Positions 8,088 to 16,226 of a stretch of DNA of 20,548 bases are shown here, in pieces (positions within the stretch are counted from its first letter, which is position 1; each line of letters opens with the position of its first letter). Source of the stretch: Stephanodiscus triporus (lineage: Eukaryota > Bacillariophyta > Thalassiosirophyceae > Thalassiosirales > Thalassiosiraceae); assembly GCA_036939755.1 (NCBI GenBank), contig JALLAZ010000611.1, forward strand, positions 1 to 20,548, written 5' to 3'. A program made the position numbers and the translations under genes. The notes below the pieces were generated by a model. That model was not told the DNA's origin, ran no database searches, and worked only from the letters and a program-made list of their open reading frames with translations.

Positions 8088-8870
8088 CTAATCCTTCCTG
8101 TCATCGACGTCGTTGTCGCTTTCATCACCATCATCATCGTCGCTGTCATCGGCATGCTCCGCCTTCCACCTTTTGATTTCCTCCGCCTCGTTGTAATGCT
8201 TCTTCCTCATGTCCTTAAACGCCCTTTTCTTCTCCTCCTCGCTGTCACTTGCATTCAACGAGAGGGAGGGGGAAGGTAGGCCTTCCTGCCTGTCTGCTAC
8301 GGCCTGGAGCTTCGACGAGATGTCTCCCCAATGCGTCGTGAGGTGGGGGGCATCGCTATTTCGGGGGTGGCTTTCGTCGGGGGAACGGGGATGGCGACCG
8401 GAGGAAACGGATTCCCCGTCAGAATTATACTCGTACTCCGTGTAGGGTGTTTTCGGTTCGTCTATCTGCGTGTGTTCGATTTATTGTCGGGGATTTTTTT
8501 CGAATGGGCATTGTCATTTGAAAGTGGTGCGGTTCGTTCGGCAAACAAAATCGTCGCCGGAAAAATCACGAGAGAAACACGGAATAGAAATGCAGAATAG
8601 AAACATGGATGGTCGTCGAAGGTTGTTGGTGTAAGCGCCGTTCGATGGACTCACCTTCATCCTCGTACCTCTCAGCAGATCGTGCTCCTCGATTGCGTGT
8701 TCGTCCCACGCCAAGTGCTTCTTCGCCTTCCCAGGCGACGACTTGTCTTCGGCCCGCGACGCAACGGGGGGAGCGGTGGCGGAAGCGGCGGTTGCGGACG
8801 AAGACGCCTCGACCGCGTAATGTCGCTCCTTCTTCAGGATCGGATGTGCTGCTCTGGCGGTGGCATCCAT
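8088..8870 (-). CDS. Protein phosphatase 1 inhibitor-2 (two exons)
   Basis: Exon 1 is 8870-8655 (72 codons) and exon 2 is 8465-8088 (125 codons plus TAG). The 189-bp intron 8466-8654 has a GTGAGT donor and a CAG acceptor, phase 0, giving 197 residues. Splicing restores RGTRMK/IDEPKTPY (67-80), the conserved inhibitor-2 core whose Thr is the GSK3-type phosphorylation site in animals. The three PP1-contact regions are recognisable: HPILKK (9-14, SILK-like), KKHLAWDEHAI (50-60, matching the KSQKW region) and RKKHYNEAEEIKRWK (about 160-173, the helix that covers the PP1 active site, including the HYNE box). The C-terminus is an acidic Asp/Ser tail. Inhibitor-2 binds the PP1 catalytic subunit in nucleus and cytosol and acts as inhibitor or chaperone. 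Length and domain order fit the family. Confidence 0.92.
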
Positions 8871-9252
8871 TGTTCTCTCCTTTAAATATCTGACATCGTC
8901 GGCCGGCAGGGCCGGGTTTTACGGGGGACATTTTTGGCGGGAACATCATTACACCCACAACTACACATCACACGCCCTGCATGCCCTGCCTTCTACTGCC
9001 CAGCTCTCTTTCGAGATGTGATCAATGAGCTTGTCCTGTGCTGCTGCAATTAATAAGTCGTTAATCATCCAGACACACGAAGCCTCTAGCATTGGTCATT
9101 AGTGTCAAAACTGCAGTTCTACTCATGAATTATGTGCACACTACTACGATACTCAAAAATTAATAAATGCAGCAAAAATTGAGGACTCGAACACAGATCC
9201 AAAAAATTCCCATGATAAAAGACGCTTTTCCGGGTCAAGACATCGGATTCAC
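8871..9252. other. Intergenic region upstream of inhibitor-2; 3' flank of the kinase gene
   Basis: No gene is recognised. The right half is AT-rich and holds the kinase 3' flank. The left part is the inhibitor-2 promoter, with a candidate E2F-type site reported separately. Confidence 0.45.
8931..8944 (+). promoter_or_regulatory. Candidate E2F-type site (tttttggcgggaac)
   Basis: The string contains TTTGGCGGGAA, which matches the E2F/DP consensus of animals and plants. It lies about 60-75 bases upstream of the inhibitor-2 start codon. It is a single site found by eye and may be chance. Confidence 0.3.
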
Positions 9253-11163
9253 CTAGGTACCTCTAATATAAACTGATTGACTCTTCCTCGAAAGCCTTTT
9301 ACTTGACCCCCCCATGTTTGTGGATGCATTCAGCATTCTGGTCGAAAATTGTAGTTTCCTTGGAGCAGAACTTGCCCCGGAGTCCAAAATATCAGCAGTT
9401 GTCGTAGGGTTATCCATTGTGAAAGGCTCCAATCGTTTGTATTCGTATGAGTAGTTATCATAGATGTGTGCATTGTTTTGCCTGGCGATTGCGTCCAGGC
9501 TGAACATAAAAGATTGACGAGTGAAAAAACATGAGTGAGTAACTTTACTACTGCTATCTATAATTAATTAGTAAAAGCAGGTACTTACCAATCAGTTTTG
9601 ACCATGGCCTCAAGGATCGACCTCAGGTCTACCACTTTGATGACGGCTAGTTTATTCTCAACATTGCCACTTGAGGATGTCTTTTTCTCCACAGCTGATA
9701 GCAGTGTCAGTAGATCTGTCTTACTCATCATTGATGCCATAATGGTAGTGACTAGTCGGGAGAAAGTGAACAACAGTGAGAATGATACGCAAGTGCAATC
9801 ACAAAAAAGGTGCTAACAAAAGGGGCTCACCAGAACGCTGGAAATTGAGGGATCCGAAGGCCAATGCTGCTTTCTCACCAGTCCCTGACAATATCATTGA
9901 TGATGTTCTCCTCATTTTGACTCTGTTTGGGCCATTGCCTACTAGAGCGTGATAAAATGCTACAAACTCATCACGCAACATCTCGGCAGCGCTGTTGCGT
10001 CCCCTCCAGTCATGCAGTAACATTTTATCCAACATTTCATAGAAAGTGTCTGGCATATCCTTTGGCATTCCTGGCAATGTCTTCAGGTCCCTGTTTGCCG
10101 AATGTAGAATGTCAAACGCGTAGTCTAAATTCTCAGGGTAACCGGCAACAAGAACGTAAAGAACTACCCCCGCCGAGAAAATGTCAGTCTTGGATGTATA
10201 CTTCTTCTGGAATACTTCCGGGCTGATTAAAAAAGGAGTACCTGCGAATGTAGCATGCTCTTTACCTTTGCTATCATCCATGATTCCACATCCAAAATCA
10301 ATCACACGCAATTCCGCTGTCTTCGTGTTTGCCTTGAACCTGGTGTGAAGGGAAGGAGGCGGACTGTGTAAGCAAATAAGCAATAATCGGCATTGACTCA
10401 AAATCATACACTAATGCGTCGGCTCACATGATATTCTGGGGCTGTACATGTTAAGACCAAAAATAGGCAAGAAATTAGTAGAAGAGGCATCAAATCAATG
10501 TGGACGATCAATACAATATCGTACCTTTAAATCACGGTGCAGGATATTATGACGATCACAATGGTCCAATGCGCTAAGAAGTTGGTAAGCAATGCGGCTG
10601 ACATCTTCCATCCTCAGACCCTCGGCCATATTTTTACTCGTGTATTCCAACATCTCGCCTCTTTACGCAGTGAGGTGGCGGACGATTAAGAAAGAGCGCG
10701 TCGAATCGAAAGAGAAGAATCATACAACAACAATGAAGCTACTTACCCCTCACACAATTCCGTGACCACATACACCTTCGACGATGATTCGTAGATAGAG
10801 TCCAATGCCAAATTGTAATTCTTCCCCTGCAAGACCTGAAGGATGTCAAGTTCCATCTTCAGCACTCCAGGCTTCATCGGCGTGTATAGAATGTTATCCT
10901 TGAATGTAAATCCTTTCCCGAGGACCTTGACCGCAAATGGTTGCGACTTGGAATCCTTCTTAACAACCAGCTTGACGAGGCCGAACTGGACAAAATTCTT
11001 GAGGAAAATGGTACTAAGATGCAGTAAGTCATACTCTCCTCCACACCGTGCTGGCTCTCACCTGGCCCTCTCCGAGAGTCTTTACTTCATCGAACGCCGC
11101 TTTGTAATCGGATTCCGTTCCGCTCAATGCGGAGTATGCCGTATTGGATTGACTACACCCCAT
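9253..11163 (-). CDS. Myristoylation-type Ser/Thr protein kinase, CAMK/CDPK-like catalytic domain (seven exons)
   Basis: Proposed exons: 11163-11062, 10985-10747, 10660-10525, 10441-10428 (14 nt), 10339-9831, 9751-9589 and 9499-9253. Introns are 76-89 bp, all GT-AG, and all phases agree; the product is 469 residues. The protein starts MGCSQS, suiting N-myristoylation and palmitoylation, hence membrane attachment. The kinase landmarks are in order: LGEGQFGLV glycine loop (30-38, split by intron 1), AVKV Lys54, alpha-C Glu79, ELCEGGEML hinge (109-117, split by intron 2), HRDLKPQN (155-162, split by intron 3), DFG (178-180), AGTPFLISPE activation segment and DIFSAGVVLY. All catalytic residues are present. 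After the C-lobe there is a conserved-looking extension (RRTSSMILSGTG, then a region with SMMSKTDLLTLLSAV and LRSILEAMVKTDC) and a Ser-rich tail. No EF-hands are present, so it is not a classical CDPK. Substrate is unknown. It is head-to-head with RFC5. Confidence 0.88.
10428..10441 (-). other. 14-nucleotide microexon of the kinase gene
   Basis: The bases ccccagaatatcat on the minus strand lie between an acceptor ending TACAG and a GTGAGC donor. They supply Pro-Gln-Asn-Ile and two bases of the next Met codon, completing the catalytic-loop motif HRDLKPQNIM. Without them the invariant Asn of the catalytic loop would be missing and the frame would break. Confidence 0.85.
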
Positions 11164-11441
11164 GTTTTCTTTCCCCCTTTATCTGACAAATAAAGAGAAG
11201 CGCGGCGACCAGTGGGTGTTCCAGGATCTCTAAATAAGCAGTTCAAAAGAGTGACCATCACACACTGCTCAGCATGGTGTTTTCATAAAAAATGTCTTCT
11301 TTCGTATCGTACGTACAACTCTGACTCCCACACAAGATCTTCCGGAAGCTGATGCTTTTCGTTATCGGGAGTACTTGGAGGGGACAGGCAGACAGCATAG
11401 CTGTCTGTCGGAGAGAGCAGAGAGAGAAATGACAAAACACC
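11164..11441. promoter_or_regulatory. Bidirectional promoter region, kinase / RFC5
   Basis: 278 bases separate the divergent start codons. A short GA-rich run (about 11409-11427) sits before the RFC5 start. No defined binding site was recognised. Confidence 0.45.
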
Positions 11442-12716
11442 ATGACAAACAATGAAAAAATGGACATCGATACTACTACCCCCGCCGCCGCTCCCCACCA
11501 CATGATCAAGCAAAAGCGTCCTCATGTAAGCTCCGACGAGTCCGTTCAGATGCCATGGGTAGAAAAGTACCGCCCGGCAACTTTGGAAGACTTGGTGGCG
11601 CACGAGGATATCGTGGCGATCCTTACGCGATTGATCGACAGTGACAACTTGCCTCATTTGCTGCTGTACGGTCCGCCCGGGACGGGCAAGGTGAGACGAG
11701 AGGGTGGATGGCGTGGGGCTCGATCGAATTTTCACCATCGGTCATCCTCTTCTAACGGTGAATCATATCTACATTGATCGTATGACGCTCCCTTTATACT
11801 ATATACTCTATATACAATGACATGCAAACACCAAACAACGACGCGCGCGCCCCATGCCCCATGCCCCCCTCCCACCCCCACCCCCCCCCAGACATCCACT
11901 ATAGTCGCCGCGGCCAAGAGGATGTACGGCTCCACGGCCGCCTACTCCTCCATGGCCCTCGAGCTCAACGCCTCCGACTCCCGCGGGATCGACGTCGTCC
12001 GCAACGAGATCAAGGAGTTCGCCGGCACGCGTCAGCTCTTCAACCGTGGCATCAAGCTCGTCATACTGGACGAGGCCGACGCCATGACGTCCGACGCCCA
12101 GTTCGCGCTGCGCAGGGTCATCGAGAAGCACACGAGGAACGCGAGGTTCTGCCTCATATGCAACTACGTGAGCAAGATCATACCCGCGCTGCAGAGCCGA
12201 TGCACCCGCTTTCGCTTCGCGCCGTTGAGGGTGGAGCAGATACGAAGTCGCCTGGTGGAGGTGGCCGACGCCGAGGGGGTGAATTACACCGAGGACGGGA
12301 TACGCAGCATACTGTCGTTGAGCGGGGGGGACATGAGGCGGGTGTTGAACCTGCTGCAGAGCACGGCCATGTCGAGCGAGGTCGTGAACGAGAAGAGCGT
12401 GTACATGACGAGCGGCGCGCCGTTGCCGAAGGACGTGGATACGACGTTGGGATGGCTGTTGAACCTCGAGTTTAAGGAGGCATACGACAAATTGGTGAAC
12501 GTATGTTCCACGAAGGGTTATGCCCTGGCGGACATACTGACGGATCTCGCCACCGCCCTGCTGGGGATGGAGTTGCCCCCGGGGGTGCTTGCGGTGTTGC
12601 TCGACGGGATGAGCAACGTGGAGCATCGATTGGCATTCGGGACTGATGAGAAATTGCAGGCGGCATCTCTCGTGGGGGTTTTTATCCAGGCCAGAACTAT
12701 CATGAAAATCAAATGA
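11442..12716 (+). CDS. RFC5: Replication factor C subunit 5 (yeast Rfc3), clamp loader (two exons)
   Basis: Exon 1 is 11442-11690 (83 codons), the intron 11691-11891 (201 bp, GTGAGA donor, very C-rich acceptor) and exon 2 11892-12716; the product is 357 residues. As part of the RFC pentamer it loads PCNA onto primed DNA in the nucleus, and it is shared with alternative clamp loaders. Visible motifs: [11 protein letters not shown] box (38-45), Walker A GPPGTGK/T (77-84, split by the intron between Lys83 and Thr84), [10 protein letters not shown] (106-115), Walker B LVILDEAD (140-147), sensor-1 region RFCLICNY, the SRC arginine-finger motif (185-187) with TRFRF after it, and GGDMRR sensor 2 (228-233). 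The order and the [16 protein letters not shown] stretch match RFC5 better than RFC2 or RFC4. A ~37-residue polar leader precedes the RFC box. The first ATG was used. Confidence 0.95.
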
Positions 12717-13470
12717 TTGGGTTTTTTTCGTTTTTATTCGGTCATCGGTCGCATGGATTTGGCCCCTCCCTTGAAAATTTTCATTTCCGATATTTATTGC
12801 TTCATAAATCTTAACAGAGATGATCTGATGCAAACTTTTCTCTGTTCCCTATGGTATATTCGTGGACGGAAACTATTTCTTTTACTTTGTTTAGAAGTTA
12901 TTCTTTCTTCCTTCAAGTCACATTGTGCTGATCCTTCAAGAACACGAATGATCGCACCCTCCGGTTGTATCGAGAATCTCCTGGAGGATCACTTCCTTGG
13001 ATGTTGCTGGCGCTCCCACCCAGCAACTTTTTGCTGTGGGCTCACGATGATCTCCCAGTCCACGCGACCATCTAAGATAAGTGTCGCGGAGATTCCCTAG
13101 TAGTGAAATTCATTCGGTAAAAGTAGTACCCCATCCGTTTTCGGGGTACTCTGGCCATATTTTGGATGTTAAGGTCTTTCCACGAAGTGAAAGGCATGCG
13201 AAGGAAAACGAAGTTCGGAAATTTCAAGCATAATGTAGCGATTGTCTTCCGTCTCTAATCGAAAAATCGAACAAAGCCTCGGAACTACAAGGAGGAGATA
13301 ACTAACAATCCCAATCGACGCAACTAGATAGATAACATTCATCCCGGCGATGATGATTTATTTATTTTTTCTCCAACGAACCTGCCCAAAGGGCCCCCCC
13401 CCCCCCCTCTACGGCGAAATATCGACGAACCATGCCCCCCCTCTCCTCTCGTCCCCCCCCCCGGTACTCT
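12717..13470. other. Intergenic region with no recognised gene; 14-C homopolymer
   Basis: A 127-codon plus-strand frame begins right after the RFC5 stop but has no motif and unremarkable composition. A minus-strand stretch near 12985-13097 reads about 35 codons without a stop, also without a recognisable motif. A run of 14 C residues (13394-13407) sits near the 3' end of the small plastid-protein gene. Probably mostly UTRs. Confidence 0.45.
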
Positions 13471-14301
13471 CTAAGATGGAGTCTTGAGGGCGGCGGCGGC
13501 GTTGCCGGCGGCCCTCGCCTGGACCCTCGCCCACTTGTCCCTCTTCCTCTGTCCCTTCGTCTTCGGTGCGATGCCCTTGGCCTTGTCGACGTCCTGCATG
13601 ACCAATCGCGCGAGTTCCTGCATCCTCAACACGCCCTCGCGCACCTCGGCGAAGTAATTGTTGTAGGTTTCCAATTCCTCGGGGGAAAGGACCCCCGACG
13701 ACGACGCCTCCTCCCTCGTCATGGAACGGATCTCTCCCCATCGACTGATCTTGTCGGAACGTTCCTCCGGGGTGAGGAATTCGTTGATCGACGTCGTGGT
13801 GGACCGGGACGACGATTTGACGATGGCCGCGGGCAGGGTTCCTGGATATTATGGTGCGACGAATTCAACGACGTCGGTGCAATGGAGGAAGGACGACAAA
13901 TTTTGACATTCAGGGTGTGAATTTCGGCAAGTTAGAGACGGGGGGGGGAGGGGAACAGAGCGAACCGGGCATATATTATTCGCGTGGGGAGGACAAAATC
14001 TTCGTTGCCTCGAACAAATAAACGAGCAACGACGAGTCCGTCGATTTTTTTTTCGTCATAATCTCTCCCTCCCGGAATCTCGAAGCCTCCTCGGCCGGGC
14101 AGCGGCGTCCGCGTCGTCCGATGCCAATTCCGAACGCCAATCCGCCACGTGTGGCGCCGCCGCGTGCAATTATTTGCTCCGATTCCATCGATTTCCCCCC
14201 TCGCCCCCGCGCGCGCGCGCGCCGCCTTCGTCAAGAGAGAGCGCGTACTTACCGAAGGCAGAAGCCCCGGCGATCAGGGCGGCAATAAGGATTGTTCTCA
14301 T
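13471..14301 (-). CDS. Small plastid-targeted protein of unknown function (two exons)
   Basis: Exon 1 is 14301-14253 (16 codons plus one base), the intron 13842-14252 (411 bp, GTAAGT donor, TCCAG acceptor, phase 1) and exon 2 13841-13471. The 139-residue product starts MRTILIAALIAGASAFG, a signal peptide with the Ala-Ser-Ala/Phe import site, then a short Ser/Thr/Arg transit-like stretch. The mature part has two parallel-looking segments, EFLTPEERSDKISRW and GVLSPEELETYNNYF, an amphipathic helix (EVREGVLRMQELARLVMQDV) and a basic tail (PKTKGQRKRDKWARVQAR). No family is recognised. Without the exon-1 splice only an 83-residue internal ATG frame (13722-13471) would be called. In-frame TAA codons just upstream of the acceptor exclude read-through. 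It is head-to-head with plastid bL17, and the two first exons are similar in DNA. Confidence 0.75.
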
Positions 14302-14605
14302 GATGATGGACCGACTTTATTCCAAAAAGGGGGGGGTCGTAAAAGTCGTAGAGTATATATGTAAAAGGCCGAACGATTTGGGGCCGTCCGAAAAAATCGC
14401 TTGTGCGGCGCTCCGGCGCTACTGACTGATTGAGAGTGTGATGTGTGACGCACTCCATCTCGTACATTGCATTTAGGAATCAGTATGGTGCTCAGTCCAC
14501 CACAAACACACTCTCACGTCTTCGTCTTCGTGGAGGTTCTCGCTCGCCGCCGACGACGCCCGCCGCACAATACTCTAGAGAGAATAAATAAATTCGGACC
14601 ACACC
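14302..14605. promoter_or_regulatory. Bidirectional promoter between two plastid-protein genes
   Basis: 304 bases between start codons. Each end carries a related leader on its own strand: aataaagtcggtcca before the minus gene and aataaattcggacca before bL17. A shared atactcta occurs further upstream in both (about 14349-14356 and 14571-14578). A tatata stretch at about 14354-14359 could serve the minus gene as a TATA-like element. Confidence 0.5.
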
Positions 14606-15482
14606 ATGAAGACCGCGGCATTCCTATGCTCTTTAATCGTCGCCGGGGCCTCGGCCTTCGGTGAGTAAAAAAACGTACATATCGAGCGATGAAATAATCG
14701 GGGGGAGATTATTGTTTCTCGGGGGTGTTCGGAGGGGATTTCACTGGATGTCGAAGGGTTTCCATGGTAGCGTCGTGTCGTCGCGCAATGGGCACGTGGA
14801 CGAAGAACCGGGAGCCCTCCATGTGGGCATAGTTGGGAAAATATTATACATGGCAATATATATTCATTCGACGTTTCCGCTTCGGCGCCGCCGTGGGCGC
14901 CGGGGGGGGGGGGGTTATCGTTTGCGTCATCTGGCTTTCATGCTCGGTAAACTGACCGCCTTTTTCCTCCCTCCTTGTCTTTTTCACTCTCCGACCAAAA
15001 ACAACAACAACAACAACAACAACAACAAAGGCACGACCTCCCCGAGTTCCTTCTCCGGCGCGCGCGTCTCCTCGCCCGCCGCGATCGCCCCCTCCTCCTC
15101 CCCCCGGACCAAGTCCACCTCCCTGACGATGATCCGACACGGGAAGCGGGTGGCGAAGCTCGGGAAGCCCGCCGACCAGCGCAAGGCCCTATTGCGCGCG
15201 CTGACGACCGAGATCATCCGACACGGCCGGATCAAGACCACCGCCGTACGTGCCAAGGCCGTGAGGAAGCACGTCGATCACATGATCGAGCTCGGGAAGA
15301 GGGGGGACCTGCACGCTCGACGACAGGCGATGGGGTGGATCTACGACAAGGACCTCGTACACTCGCTCTTCGAGGCGGCGCCGGAGAGGTACGCCGACAG
15401 GGCGGGGGGGTACACGAGGGTCCTAAGGACCATGCCCCGGCAGGGGGATAATGCCAAGATGGCCGTCATCGAACTCGTTTGA
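14606..15482 (+). CDS. RPL17: Plastid ribosomal protein bL17, nuclear-encoded (two exons)
   Basis: Exon 1 is 14606-14660 (18 codons plus one base), the intron 14661-15030 (370 bp, GTGAGT donor, AAAG acceptor, phase 1) and exon 2 15031-15482; 168 residues. The leader [19 protein letters not shown] is a signal peptide with the Ala-Ser-Ala/Phe plastid site, followed by a Ser/Pro/Ala/Thr-rich transit region. The ribosomal domain begins near [20 protein letters not shown] (about residue 53). It continues with [47 protein letters not shown] and [12 protein letters not shown], covering bL17 end to end. The protein sits at the exit-tunnel side of the large plastid ribosomal subunit. The ASAF signal argues for plastid rather than mitochondrion. 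A longer unspliced frame from 14661 exists but has no targeting peptide. Confidence 0.93.
14999..15028 (+). repeat. CAA trinucleotide microsatellite at the bL17 intron acceptor
   Basis: About nine tandem caa units end directly in the acceptor caaag/gc. A pyrimidine tract (about 14957-14994) and a branch-point-like ctgac (14951-14955) lie upstream. There is no AG between them and the proposed acceptor, so it is the first AG available. Confidence 0.8.
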
Positions 15483-15762
15483 TTTTTGGGATGTGGAGTG
15501 GATGAGGGAGGGGGGAGTAAGTAGTAGTGAGATTAAAAAAATTGTTCATTGGTTCGACCTTTTTTGGAAAAATAAATAAAACAAGAACTTGTGTTGATTA
15601 TATTGCCATTTTAGGGGACTGTTAAAGTCCTCTATTATTCGTGTATCTATTGTTAGTTACGTTAATCCTCGATGTTTTGACTGTGGCTGTTTCGTGGAGG
15701 GCCGAGGTTGTTGAAAGTCGAGCGGGCCAACAACCAATAGCGAGGATATTCGGTCTTTGGTT

Positions 15763-15870
15763 ACCAAACGACCACATCATGCACTCGTGTAGTACATGTG
15801 ACGCTTGGGCAAACTCGTGGATCGATGGATGTTCTCGCGTGCCAGCCAAGAGGACTTAAGCCGCCCACCT
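15763..15870 (+). repeat. 108-bp tandem repeat, copy 1
   Basis: Matches 15877-15984 at 105 of 108 positions by eye, with a period of 114 bp. It starts accaaacgaccacatc and ends aagccgcccacct. Confidence 0.9.
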
Positions 15871-15876
15871 TTGATG

Positions 15877-15984
15877 ACCAAACAACCACATCATGCACTC
15901 GTGTAGTACATGTGACGCTTGGGTAAACTCGTGGACCGATGGATGTTCTCGCGTGCCAGCCAAGAGGACTTAAGCCGCCCACCT
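15877..15984 (+). repeat. 108-bp tandem repeat, copy 2
   Basis: Second copy of the unit, after a 6-base spacer. The three differences from copy 1 are single substitutions (for example gggtaaac against gggcaaac). High identity implies a recent duplication. Confidence 0.9.
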
Positions 15985-16226
15985 CTCTAGATATTCGTTA
16001 ATATCTGAAGTTCGAACGATATATCAAATGATCTCGGGTAAATACTGAACATCGCCAACAGAATGATTAGTGGGTGAATAATTATGAACTCTTATTTCCT
16101 GTAAAATAAGCGCATGCCGATGTCGACAAACGCGCATGTAGCAATTCCATTCCCCCCCCCCCTCCCCAAAGCCTCTTGAGAGAGCTCTCTCTCTCTCTCT
16201 TTCTCTCATTCCCTCCCAAGCCATCC

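Larger units (their letters stand above)
15483..16226. other. Convergent intergenic region between bL17 and SmD3
   Basis: Holds the bL17 3' flank (several aataaa-like words near 15570-15580), two 108-bp tandem repeats (separate entries), an AT-rich stretch and a CT microsatellite at about 16180-16206. No gene recognised. Confidence 0.55.

Noticed and set aside
11808..12833. 341-residue minus-strand open frame opposite RFC5
   Set aside because: His/Gln/Arg/Gly-rich antisense shadow of the well-supported RFC5 exon 2, running into low-complexity C-rich intron sequence.
12717..13100. 127-residue open frame directly after RFC5
   Set aside because: No motif, starts in the frame just after the RFC5 stop, and composition looks like untranslated sequence.
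14661..15030. Unspliced start of bL17 from 14661, reading through the CAA repeat as poly-Asn
   Set aside because: It would have no targeting peptide, whereas the 14606 exon gives a canonical ASAF signal with a consensus donor and matching phase.
15761..15982. 73-residue minus-strand frame with two identical-looking halves
   Set aside because: It is just the translation of the 108-bp tandem repeat; no start context or homology supports a protein.
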